DNA from: Syntrophomonadaceae bacterium
GTDB taxonomy: Bacteria > Bacillota > Dethiobacteria > SKNC01
NCBI GenBank assembly: GCA_003560915.1
Contig: PWJM01000163.1
Coordinates: forward strand, 1-51,092
Direction of reading: 5' to 3'
Length of the DNA: 51,092 nt
Shown: piece by piece, positions 25,946 to 35,677 of the stretch
Layout of the letters: each line of letters opens with the position of its first letter
Numbering within the stretch: position 1 is the stretch's first letter
The notes under the pieces: model-generated
What the model saw: the letters and a program-made list of their open reading frames with translations, nothing else
Database searches by the model: none
Told to the model about the DNA's origin: nothing
Made by a program: the position numbers and the translations under genes

Positions 25946-27052
25946 TTGCGAATAAAAAAACTACAGATAATAAATTTTAGAAACTATGAAAAATTGTATG
26001 TTGATTTGGATCCAAATATTAATATTTTCCTGGGAAATAATGCCCAGGGTAAAACAAATTTATTGGAATCTATTTTTTATTTTGCCGGCGGTAGATCTAA
26101 TAGAACATTTCAGGATCGGGAACTGATTCGTTTGAACCAGTCTTTTTTTAATATAGCAGCAGAATTGGAGACACTGAATGGTAGTTATCATTTAAAAATT
26201 GCATATACTCAGGAGGGTAAAAAAAAGATAAAGATTAATGGTCTGGAAAAAAAGAGTATGCCTAAGGATTTTAAGGCTGTTATTTTTTCTCCCGATGATT
26301 TGAATCTGGCCAAAGGATCACCCTCCGGTAGAAGGGATTTTTTGGATAGGGAAATAGGTCAGATTTCCTCTATTTATTCCAAAACCCTTAGGGATTACAC
26401 CAAAATTTTACGGCAGCGCAATAAAGTGTTAAAATTAAGTATGGATTGGAAAAAAACCGAAGAGGATTTATCTCTTTGGGATGAACAGTTTATTCATTAT
26501 GGATCCCTGGTATTGAAAAAGAGGCTTGAAACTATTCAAAAACTGTCAATTTTATCCCGCCTGGTGTACAGGAGGCTGACCGATAACAAAGAAAACCTGC
26601 ACCTGAATTATGTTTCCGGCCTGGAGATTAATCATGACTCAGAACTGGAGCATATTAAGTCTATGTTTAGAGAACAGCTGAACATACTCAAAAAAGATGA
26701 GCTGAAAAATCGGGTTTCACTTCTGGGCCCACATCGGGATGATTTGAAAATATTGATAGACAATCAGCCGGCCAAGAATTATGCTTCCCAAGGCCAGCAG
26801 AGAACCTGCGTTTTAGCACTAAAACTTTCTATTATGGAAATCATAAAAGGGAAATGGGGAGAATACCCTGTGCTGCTGCTGGATGATGTTTTTTCCGAGC
26901 TGGACCAAAGCCGGAGAATATTTCTGGTCCAGGAAATAAAAAAGGGGATTCAAACGTTTATTACCGGAACCCGGGAAGAAGAGATTTTAAATAATTTAAA
27001 TGTTCCGGCGAAAATATTTTTAATTAAACAGGGAAATGTAAAGGTTTTATAA
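25946..27052 (+). CDS. recF: DNA replication and repair protein RecF
   Basis: SMC-like ATPase that helps RecA load at gaps in DNA. Seen: Walker A GNNAQGKTN near 30, SPDDLNLAKGSPSGRRDFLD, LLGPHRDDL, the signature region ASQGQQRT, and Walker B LLLDDVFSELD. The start is TTG 25946 (MRIKKLQIINFRNY), 8 nt after GGGGG, because it fits the family N-terminus; the track's ATG at 25931 has no clear site. The yaaA (S4-domain) gene usually found between dnaN and recF in Bacillus is missing. Confidence 0.94.
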   Translation: MRIKKLQIINFRNYEKLYVDLDPNINIFLGNNAQGKTNLLESIFYFAGGRSNRTFQDRELIRLNQSFFNIAAELETLNGSYHLKIAYTQEGKKKIKINGLEKKSMPKDFKAVIFSPDDLNLAKGSPSGRRDFLDREIGQISSIYSKTLRDYTKILRQRNKVLKLSMDWKKTEEDLSLWDEQFIHYGSLVLKKRLETIQKLSILSRLVYRRLTDNKENLHLNYVSGLEINHDSELEHIKSMFREQLNILKKDELKNRVSLLGPHRDDLKILIDNQPAKNYASQGQQRTCVLALKLSIMEIIKGKWGEYPVLLLDDVFSELDQSRRIFLVQEIKKGIQTFITGTREEEILNNLNVPAKIFLIKQGNVKVL

Positions 27053-27619
27053 ATGGAAAAACTGGGTTCTTTTTTAAATATTACCATGAAAAAAATAGGC
27101 GTATCCAAAAAGGTAAAAGAGGGAATGGCCCTTTGTCAATGGGAGAAGGAGGTAGGCCCCCAAATTTTACAGCATACCCGGGCGGAGGGAATCAAAGGAG
27201 GCATTCTATTTATCCATGTAGAAAATTCTCATTGGGCCCAGCATTTAAGCTTTTATAAACACAGCATGATCAATAAAATAAATCATAAGCTGGAAAGCCC
27301 GGTGGTAAAAGATATCCATTTTAAAGTAGGGTCAATCCTCAGCAGTGAACCACCTGAGGAGGAACTTCAGGAAAATCAAGAATCCCTTGATATCAAAAAT
27401 ATTTTATTACAAAAAGAGGAAGCCTTAAAAATAGAAGAGTCGGTTAAAGATCTGCAGGAAGACTATTTTAAAGAAAAAATCAAAAATATTATGACCCAGG
27501 AAGCCAGGCGTTCTATACTAAGAAAAGAACAGGGGTGGCAGGAATGTATAGAATGTGGGGCTCTGTTCTCACCACGGCAGCAGGAATCCATATGTCCGAT
27601 TTGTCATTTAAAAAAATAA
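27053..27619 (+). CDS. DUF721/DciA family protein with C-terminal zinc ribbon
   Basis: The N-terminal half (about 1-95) matches DUF721, the DciA fold: WEKEVGPQILQHTRAEGIKGGILFIHVENSHWAQHL. DciA is the helicase-loading factor of bacteria without DnaC or DnaI. The middle (about 100-160) is charged and probably helical. The last 35 residues hold CIECG...CPICH, a zinc ribbon that classic DciA lacks. The start codon directly abuts the recF stop, so it is co-transcribed with dnaN-recF. A role at the fork with DnaB is an inference from the family. 188 residues. Confidence 0.8.
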   Translation: MEKLGSFLNITMKKIGVSKKVKEGMALCQWEKEVGPQILQHTRAEGIKGGILFIHVENSHWAQHLSFYKHSMINKINHKLESPVVKDIHFKVGSILSSEPPEEELQENQESLDIKNILLQKEEALKIEESVKDLQEDYFKEKIKNIMTQEARRSILRKEQGWQECIECGALFSPRQQESICPICHLKK

Positions 27620-27643
27620 ATCTTTTAGAACAGGAGGATAATT

Positions 27644-27886
27644 GTGTATTTGCATATTGGCAGTTCAATAGTTGTCCCCATGGTGGAGATATTGGGAATT
27701 TTTGACATGAGCTTGCTGTCCAGCAGCAGCACCAAAGAATTTTTACAGTCTAAAGAAGAAAAAAAAGTGGTGATCACTACGAAAAAGGAAGAATCTAAAT
27801 CCTTTATTGTCACCACCGATAAAATTTATTTTTCTCCCATTGCTCCCACTACTCTGAAGAAGAGAGTGGAATTGATTACGGGGTAA
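27644..27886 (+). CDS. remB: Extracellular matrix regulator RemB family protein
   Basis: DUF370-type small DNA-binding protein, homologue of Bacillus YaaB/RemB found between recF and gyrB. Seen: MYLHIGSSIVVPMVEILGIFD at the N-terminus and KIYFSPIAPTTLKKR at the end. 80 residues. The start is GTG 27644, with AGGAGG 6 nt upstream. In Bacillus it acts in biofilm matrix control with RemA; its role in this organism is not shown. Confidence 0.9.
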   Translation: MYLHIGSSIVVPMVEILGIFDMSLLSSSSTKEFLQSKEEKKVVITTKKEESKSFIVTTDKIYFSPIAPTTLKKRVELITG

Positions 27887-29833
<1,947 letters not shown>

Positions 29834-29892
29834 GGACTTTATTATATATGCTACATCATATTTTTTAAATTTTTGGATAGGAGAAATTGCGT

Positions 29893-32391
29893 ATGGATGA
29901 ATATACCCACGGGAAAATTGTCAGCATTAATATTCAGGACGAAGTAAAAAATTCCTTTATGGACTACGCCATGAGCGTTATTGTGAGCCGGGCGCTGCCG
30001 GATGTCAGGGATGGCTTGAAGCCGGTTCACCGCCGGATTTTATATGCCATGCACGAGCTGGGCCTGAGCCCCGACAAGCCCCACAAGAAATCCGCCAGGC
30101 TGGTGGGAGAGGTGCTGGGTAAGTACCATCCTCACGGAGATTTAGCAGTCTATGAAGCCATGGTCAGAATGGCCCAGGAATTTTCTACCCGTTACCCTGT
30201 GGTAGATGGGCACGGTAACTTCGGAAGTGTAGACGGCGATTCCGCGGCGGCCATGCGTTATACCGAGGTCCGGATGGCGAAAATTGCGGAGCAGATGCTC
30301 ACCGATATTGATAAAGATACCATCGATTACCGGCCCAACTTCGATGACAGCCTGGAGGAGCCGGTGGTGCTTCCTGCCCGTTTCCCCAATCTACTGGTGA
30401 ACGGTTCCTCAGGAATTGCCGTAGGCATGGCCACCAATATCCCTCCCCATAACCTGGGAGAGGTGGTGGATGGACTGGTAAGCATGATCGATAATCCGGA
30501 GGTAGATGGAGAGTCTTTAGCCAGGATTATTAAAGGCCCCGATTTTCCCACGGGGGGTTTAATCCTGGGTAAAGGGGGCATTGATTCTGCCTACAGCACC
30601 GGCAGGGGTATTATTAAAATGAGGGCTAAAACCACCATTGAACCGCTGAAGGGCGACAAGACCAGGATTACGGTGACGGAACTTCCCTACCAGGTGAATA
30701 AAGCCCGCTTAGTGGAAACCATCGCTGATTTAGTTAGGACCAAAAAAATTGAAGGAATTACAGACCTGGGGGATGAATCCGACCGTACCGGAATGAGGGT
30801 AATCATTGACCTTAGAAAGGATGTTATACCTCAGGTTATATTAAATAAGCTTTTTAAGTATACCCAGTTGGAACAGACTTTTGGGGTGATTATGCTGGCC
30901 CTGGTAGACGGTCAGCCCCGGGTGCTTAATCTTAAACAGGTGCTTCAGGCGTACCTGGACCACCAGAAGGAGGTCATCACCCGGCGCACCCGTTTTGAAT
31001 TGAGAAAAGCTGAAGCACGGGCCCATATCCTGGAGGGGCTGCGTATTGCCCTGAGCAACCTGGATGCAGTGATAAAATTGATCAGACAGTCCAAGACGGT
31101 GGATGAAGCCCGAAAAGGGCTGATAAGCAGTTTTAACTTGACGGAAAAACAGGCCCAGGCAATTTTGGATATGCGCCTTCAGAAGCTTACCGGTTTGGAA
31201 CGGGAAAAGCTGGAGGCAGAATACCTGGAGCTGATTAAAAAGATTGCCTATCTGCAGGAAGTGTTGAACAATGAGAGGCTTATTTTCCAGATTATTAAGA
31301 CAGAGCTGCAGGAGGTTAAGAAGAAATTTTCCGACCCCCGGAGGACCAAAATAATGCCCCGGGAGGAGGAGCTTCATATAGAAGACCTGATTGCCGTGGA
31401 GGATGCGGTTATCACCCTTACCCACCAGGGTTATATAAAGCGCCTTCCCCTGACCACTTATCGGAGTCAGAGGAGAGGCGGCCGGGGAATTACCGGGATG
31501 GGGACCAAGGAAGATGATTTTGTGGAACAGTTATTCATCACTTCCACCCATCACAACCTGCTGTGCATCAGCAATCATGGGAAGCTTTACCGTCTTAAAG
31601 TATACGAAATACCAGAGGCGGGAAGGCAGGCCAGGGGGACTAATATGATCAATCTGCTTTCCCTGGATAAGGGGGAATTTATCACCACGGTTTTCCCCAT
31701 TCGGAAATTTACGAAGGAAGACTTTCTATTCTTCGGCACCAAAAAAGGATATGTGAAAAAGACCCGCCTGATTGAATATCAGAGAGCCCGCAAGGGAGGG
31801 CTTATCGCCCTTACCCTGGGGGATGACGACGAGCTAATCGGAGCCAGGATGACCGACGGCAGCCGGGAAATACTTTTAGGTACCACAAAAGGCTTGAGCA
31901 TCAGGTTCCGGGAGAGCGATGTAAGGACCATGGGGAGGTCTGCCCGGGGAGTAAAGGGGATTACCCTTTCCCGGGAGGATGCCGTCATTGGTATGCAGGT
32001 GGTCTGCCCTGAACGGGACGTGCTGGTGGTATCGGAAAAAGGTTTTGGCAAGAGGACAGCAGTGGAGGAATACCGGCTTCAGAAAAGGGGAGGCAAAGGT
32101 ATTTATACCCTTCGGGTCACTCCACGCACCGGCCCCCTGGTAGGTTTCAGAGGAGTACAGTCCGGGGATGAACTGATGTTAATAACCGCCAAGGGAATTA
32201 TTATTCGGCAGCAGGTTAGTGAAATTTCAATGATAAGCCGTTATGCTCAGGGAGTGACCCTGATTAAGCTGGATCAGGGCGACCGGGTTGTTTCCCTGGC
32301 TCGGGTTCCTGCAAAGACCGGGGGTGAGGAACTGGTCAGCCCCGAAAGCATCAGCCCCAATCAAAGGGAAGACGGACAGCAGATATCGTAA
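29893..32391 (+). CDS. gyrA: DNA gyrase subunit A
   Basis: Cleavage-rejoining subunit of gyrase. Seen: catalytic tyrosine in MRYTEVRM (about residue 123), a winged helix, a coiled-coil tower, and the gyrase-specific QRRGGRG box near 530 that starts a six-bladed DNA-wrapping domain. That box identifies it as GyrA rather than ParC. In the quinolone-binding helix the sequence is [10 protein letters not shown]: leucine (L84) stands where most bacteria have serine. The start is ATG 29893, 9 nt after AGGAG; the track's TTG adds two residues. 832 residues. Confidence 0.97.
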   Translation: MDEYTHGKIVSINIQDEVKNSFMDYAMSVIVSRALPDVRDGLKPVHRRILYAMHELGLSPDKPHKKSARLVGEVLGKYHPHGDLAVYEAMVRMAQEFSTRYPVVDGHGNFGSVDGDSAAAMRYTEVRMAKIAEQMLTDIDKDTIDYRPNFDDSLEEPVVLPARFPNLLVNGSSGIAVGMATNIPPHNLGEVVDGLVSMIDNPEVDGESLARIIKGPDFPTGGLILGKGGIDSAYSTGRGIIKMRAKTTIEPLKGDKTRITVTELPYQVNKARLVETIADLVRTKKIEGITDLGDESDRTGMRVIIDLRKDVIPQVILNKLFKYTQLEQTFGVIMLALVDGQPRVLNLKQVLQAYLDHQKEVITRRTRFELRKAEARAHILEGLRIALSNLDAVIKLIRQSKTVDEARKGLISSFNLTEKQAQAILDMRLQKLTGLEREKLEAEYLELIKKIAYLQEVLNNERLIFQIIKTELQEVKKKFSDPRRTKIMPREEELHIEDLIAVEDAVITLTHQGYIKRLPLTTYRSQRRGGRGITGMGTKEDDFVEQLFITSTHHNLLCISNHGKLYRLKVYEIPEAGRQARGTNMINLLSLDKGEFITTVFPIRKFTKEDFLFFGTKKGYVKKTRLIEYQRARKGGLIALTLGDDDELIGARMTDGSREILLGTTKGLSIRFRESDVRTMGRSARGVKGITLSREDAVIGMQVVCPERDVLVVSEKGFGKRTAVEEYRLQKRGGKGIYTLRVTPRTGPLVGFRGVQSGDELMLITAKGIIIRQQVSEISMISRYAQGVTLIKLDQGDRVVSLARVPAKTGGEELVSPESISPNQREDGQQIS

Positions 32392-32682
32392 AAAAAATAA
32401 GACAAGGGGACGGTTCTCCTGTCTTATTTTGAAATATATTTGAATGTATGAAAAAGCATCGCCGGGAACAGGAATGAGTATTAGTAAAAAATAATTATTT
32501 TTATAAAAAGACATGTGAAAAAAGGGTCAATTATATGATATACTGGTATGAAAATAATTGTATTTTGACGTAGAAATTTATGTTGTATTTACTGAAAAAA
32601 AAGCTGGTATCATTAAGTATATCTCCATCCACAAAACAGAAAGTAACGCAAAATACCAAAGAAAACAAAAAGGAGGGTTTTT
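32392..32682. other. Gap between gyrA and the carboxyltransferase gene
   Basis: 291 bases, no supported gene. Holds a GACAAGGGGACGGTT palindrome just after gyrA (32399-32425), then AT-rich DNA. A plausible extended -10 promoter, TGATATACT, lies near 32537-32545, giving a leader of about 130 nt. A further TTGACG near 32566 has no good -10. The track's 74-residue ORF here has no ribosome binding site. Confidence 0.4.
32399..32425. repeat. GACAAGGGGACGGTTCT palindromic repeat, copy 2
   Basis: AAGACAAGG...CCTGTCTT forms an 8-bp stem with one bulged A around GGACGGTTCT, then ATTTT. The core equals copy 1 at 13280-13314. Eight bases after the gyrA stop, it could also act as its terminator. Confidence 0.78.
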
Positions 32683-34182
32683 ATGACACAGGAAAAGAGA
32701 ATCGTTGGAATTACGGATACTTCTCTGCGGGATGCACACCAATCCCTGATGGCCACCCGTATGAAAATCGAAGAAATGATCCCCATATTAGAAATTATGG
32801 ATGATGTAGGTTACCACTCCCTGGAGGTATGGGGAGGAGCCACCTTTGATACCTGCATGCGTTTTTTGGATGAAGACCCCTGGGACCGCCTGAGAGTCCT
32901 GAGAAAGCATTTGAAAAAAACGAAAATACAGATGCTTCTCCGGGCACAGAACCTGGTGGGCTACCGGCACTATGCAGATGATGTGGTGGATGCTTTTGTC
33001 CAAAATACCGCTGACTGCGGGTTGGATATTATCCGGATTTTTGATGCTTTGAATGATTTAAGAAATATGGAAAAAGCCATGGAGGCCACCAAGAGGGTAG
33101 GGCTCCATGCTCAAGCAACGGTCAGTTATACCATCAGCCCGTTTCATGACATTCCTCACTTTGTAGATATCGCCAGAAAGCTGACGGATATGGGGGCTGA
33201 TTCCTTCTGTATCAAGGATATGGCCGGGTTAATTTCCCCCTATGATGCTTATGAGCTGGTGAGCCAGCTGAAGAAAGCGGTGGATATTCCCATTCAACTT
33301 CACTGTCACTACACCAGCGGGATGGCCTCCATGGCATACCTGAAGGCGATTGAGGCGGGAGTGGATGTGGTGGACACAGCGACTTCTCCCCTTTCCCTGG
33401 GAACCTCCCAGCCGCCTACGGATACATTTGTTACGGCATTAAAGGATACCCCTTATGATACCGGGTTGAACCAGGAACTGCTGCTGAAGGTAAGCGAATA
33501 TTTCAAGGGTGTTCGAGATAATTATACCATCCCCACAGGTGTGGCCCTGGGGGTAGATACCAACGTGCTGCTCTACCAGGTTCCCGGCGGCATGATTTCT
33601 AACCTGGTATCTCAGCTGGCGGAACAGAACGCAACCCATCTGCTGCCCAAAGTTTTAGAGGAAGTCCCCCGGGTAAGAGAGGACCTGGGTTTTCCTCCCC
33701 TGGTTACCCCCTCCAGTCAGATTGTAGGGACCCAGGCAGTGGTAAATGTGCTTTTAGGGGAGCGCTATAAGATGGTTTCCACGGAAGTGCGGAATTATCT
33801 AAAAGGCCTTTACGGGCAGCCTCCGGCACCCATGAACCAGGAACTGCAGAAGAAAGTCCTGAAAGACGAAGAGCCTATTACTGAGCGGCCTGCCAACACC
33901 CTGCAGCCGGAGATGGAAAAGGCCCGGGAAAACATCAAGCACCTGATGGAAAAAGATGAGGATGCCATCACCTATGCGATTTTCCCACAGGTAGCTGAAC
34001 CCTTCTTTAGGCGGCGCAAGGGACTGGACCCCTCCCTGAAAGCAGCTCAGGCCAAAAAAGATGAAATGAAAGAGGATGCAGCCCAAAAAGACCTGAAGCT
34101 GGATCTGAAAAAAGTAGGGGCTGCCGATGCCTCTCTGGCCGTTAAAAACAGCGAAGGACAGGTAGTGGGATACCCTGTTTAA
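32683..34182 (+). CDS. Pyruvate/oxaloacetate carboxyltransferase subunit (no biotin domain)
   Basis: Carboxyltransferase of the PycB/OadA/5S type, moving CO2 between biotin and pyruvate or oxaloacetate. Seen: DTSLRDAHQSLMATRM, LRAQNLVGYRHYADD, FCIKDMAGL (the lysine that becomes carbamylated, about residue 181), HCHYTSGMA, and the conserved PYC-OADA domain (about 280-450). The C-terminus ends AVKNSEGQVVGYPV with no MKM biotin site, so a separate biotin carrier is needed; none lies nearby. The start ATG has AGGAGGG upstream. It may feed oxaloacetate or pyruvate pools next to the ilv operon. 499 residues. Confidence 0.88.
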   Translation: MTQEKRIVGITDTSLRDAHQSLMATRMKIEEMIPILEIMDDVGYHSLEVWGGATFDTCMRFLDEDPWDRLRVLRKHLKKTKIQMLLRAQNLVGYRHYADDVVDAFVQNTADCGLDIIRIFDALNDLRNMEKAMEATKRVGLHAQATVSYTISPFHDIPHFVDIARKLTDMGADSFCIKDMAGLISPYDAYELVSQLKKAVDIPIQLHCHYTSGMASMAYLKAIEAGVDVVDTATSPLSLGTSQPPTDTFVTALKDTPYDTGLNQELLLKVSEYFKGVRDNYTIPTGVALGVDTNVLLYQVPGGMISNLVSQLAEQNATHLLPKVLEEVPRVREDLGFPPLVTPSSQIVGTQAVVNVLLGERYKMVSTEVRNYLKGLYGQPPAPMNQELQKKVLKDEEPITERPANTLQPEMEKARENIKHLMEKDEDAITYAIFPQVAEPFFRRRKGLDPSLKAAQAKKDEMKEDAAQKDLKLDLKKVGAADASLAVKNSEGQVVGYPV

Positions 34183-34197
34183 AATAGGGTATTTCAG

Positions 34198-34226
34198 TTG
34201 ACAAAGAACCTGATTTTGGTTATAAT
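34198..34226 (+). promoter_or_regulatory. Perfect sigma-A promoter upstream of the ilv T-box
   Basis: TTGACA (34198-34203), exactly 17 bases, TATAAT (34221-34226). A perfect 14-bp palindrome, AAACAAATTTGTTT (34228-34241), covers the expected start site and could be an operator. A terminator-like hairpin begins about 20 bases further on. Confidence 0.85.
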
Positions 34227-34248
34227 TAAACAAATTTGTTTGAAAAAG

Positions 34249-34288
34249 GCCTCTAGCGTCGGTTTAAGCTGACGCGGAGGCATTTTTT
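34249..34288 (+). terminator. Terminator-like hairpin between the ilv promoter and the T-box
   Basis: GCCTC-TA-GCGTC pairs with GACGC-G-GAGGC, followed by ATTTTTT. It looks like the terminator of the carboxyltransferase gene but lies downstream of the strong promoter at 34198, so transcripts from that promoter must pass it or stop after about 55 nt. Confidence 0.75.
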
Positions 34289-34335
34289 AAAAATATTTTA
34301 TTGCCCTTATAAATTTGTATTACCATGTCCATAGT

Positions 34336-34597
34336 CTAAAGGTGATGATGGGGATAAGTAGGCCCCGGGTAAAGGATTCAGAGAGCCGGTTCCAGCTGAG
34401 ATTCCGGTATCCGTGCCCCGGTTCGAAGTCACCCCGGAGCTGCCCGCTGAACCAGACGTGAGTAAGCGGAGCCGGTAATTCCGTTATTTCAGGTTATACA
34501 AGGCGCCTTAAAGATATTAAATTAAGGTGATAAGGGTGGTACCGCGGAAGTTTTACCTTTCGTCCCTTACAATTATGGGCGAAAGGTTTATTTATTT
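34336..34597 (+). promoter_or_regulatory. T-box leader of the ilv-leu operon, probable valine type
   Basis: Senses uncharged tRNA and controls read-through. Seen: Stem I with GATGATGGGGATAAGTAGG, AGAGAGCCGG, and the specifier side GAAGTCACCCCGGAGC. The triplet after GAA is GTC, a valine codon, followed by the usual purine. The T-box AGGGTGGTACCGCG (34533-34546) contains the bulge that pairs with the tRNA 3' end. The terminator ACCTTTCG-T-CCC / GGG-CGAAAGGT (34555-34587) is followed by TTTATTTATTT. The antiterminator would use AAGGG with CCCTT. The class is certain; the specifier was read by eye. Confidence 0.92.
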
Positions 34598-34677
34598 AAG
34601 TCATGTTTTTACAATTTTTGATTTATGTTTCACTGGTATTTTACTTATCATTTGCTATCATTTATGGAGGTGTTACG

Positions 34678-35556
34678 GTGAACGAGTTGATTTATCTTGA
34701 TGGTAATTTAGTCCCCCGGGAGGAAGCCAAAGTTTCGGTCTTTGATCACGGATATCTTTATGGGGACGGAGTTTTTGAAGGAATACGGGTGTACAACGGA
34801 AGGATCTTCAATCTGGAGGAACACCTGGTCCGGCTTTATGAGTCGGCCAAATCCATCATGCTGGAAATTTACCTGGGCCTGGAGGAGATGGAGGCAGCGG
34901 TGATTAAAACGGTGGCTGCCAATAACCTGCGGGATGCTTACATCCGCATTGTGGTTTCCCGAGGGGTAGGAGATTTGGGATTGGACCCGAAAAAGTGCAA
35001 AAAATCAACGATTGTAATTATTGCCAGCGAAATTTCTATTTTCCCCCAGGAACTCTATGAGAAGGGGCTGAAAGTGGTCACCGTTGCCACCCGCAGGAAT
35101 ATTCCTGATGCCTTAGATCCGAAAATTAAATCTCTGAACTATTTAAACAATATTCTGGTGAAAATCGAGGCCAACCAGGCAGGGGTGCTGGAGGCCATTA
35201 TGTTTAACAATTCCGGTTATATCACCGAAGGCTCCGGGGACAATATATTTATTGTGCGCCGGGGCGAATTGATTACACCTCCCTCTTATATCGGGGCCCT
35301 GGAGGGCATTACCCGGGAATGTGTTATAGGCCTGGCCCGGGAGAAAGGTTACTGCGTCGTGGAGCGTCCATTTACCCGCCATGACCTGTATATTGCCTCC
35401 GAATGTTTTCTCACCGGTACAGCTGCGGAAGTGATTCCCGTCATCGATGTGGACGGACGGGTCATTGGAGAGGGCAAACCTGGAGCCATGACCTGTGACA
35501 TCATGGCTGCCTTCCATCACTATGTGATGAATAACGGCACACCGGTGTATGAATAG
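34678..35556 (+). CDS. ilvE: Branched-chain amino acid aminotransferase IlvE
   Basis: PLP enzyme that performs the last step of valine, leucine and isoleucine synthesis. Seen: a class IV fold with GDGVFEGIRVYNGRIFNLEEHL (core of the family), PLP lysine in DPKIKSLNYLNN (about residue 152), and TEGSGDNIFIV. The start is GTG 34678 (MNELIYLDGN), with GGAGG upstream; the longer track ORF reads through the T-box terminator. 292 residues. First gene of the ilv-leu operon. D-amino acid aminotransferase is the alternative, but operon context decides. Confidence 0.93.
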   Translation: MNELIYLDGNLVPREEAKVSVFDHGYLYGDGVFEGIRVYNGRIFNLEEHLVRLYESAKSIMLEIYLGLEEMEAAVIKTVAANNLRDAYIRIVVSRGVGDLGLDPKKCKKSTIVIIASEISIFPQELYEKGLKVVTVATRRNIPDALDPKIKSLNYLNNILVKIEANQAGVLEAIMFNNSGYITEGSGDNIFIVRRGELITPPSYIGALEGITRECVIGLAREKGYCVVERPFTRHDLYIASECFLTGTAAEVIPVIDVDGRVIGEGKPGAMTCDIMAAFHHYVMNNGTPVYE

Positions 35557-35599
35557 GACAAGATCCCAAAAGGCGCTGGGACGGTTTTCTTTTTGTCCC
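35556..35599. repeat. GGGACGGTT-containing inverted repeat between ilvE and ilvD
   Basis: GGACAA...TTGTCC outer arms with an inner TCCC/GGGA stem, and GGGACGGTTTTCT, which resembles the core of the two GACAAGGGGACGGTTCT palindromes. It begins at the ilvE stop. A diverged member of that family or an internal attenuator are both possible. Confidence 0.45.
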
Positions 35600-35677
35600 A
35601 TTGAATTTGCTTTCCTTTATGTATTTTCGGAATACTTATGATAAAGATAAAGATAATTACAAGGAGCGTGTTATAAA

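Noticed and set aside
32580-32804. 74-residue ORF upstream of the carboxyltransferase
   Set aside because: No ribosome binding site; overlaps the clear start of the real gene in another frame.
34603-34677. N-terminal extension of IlvE predicted by the track
   Set aside because: It is untranslated leader after the T-box terminator; GTG 34678 has a strong GGAGG and gives the family N-terminus.
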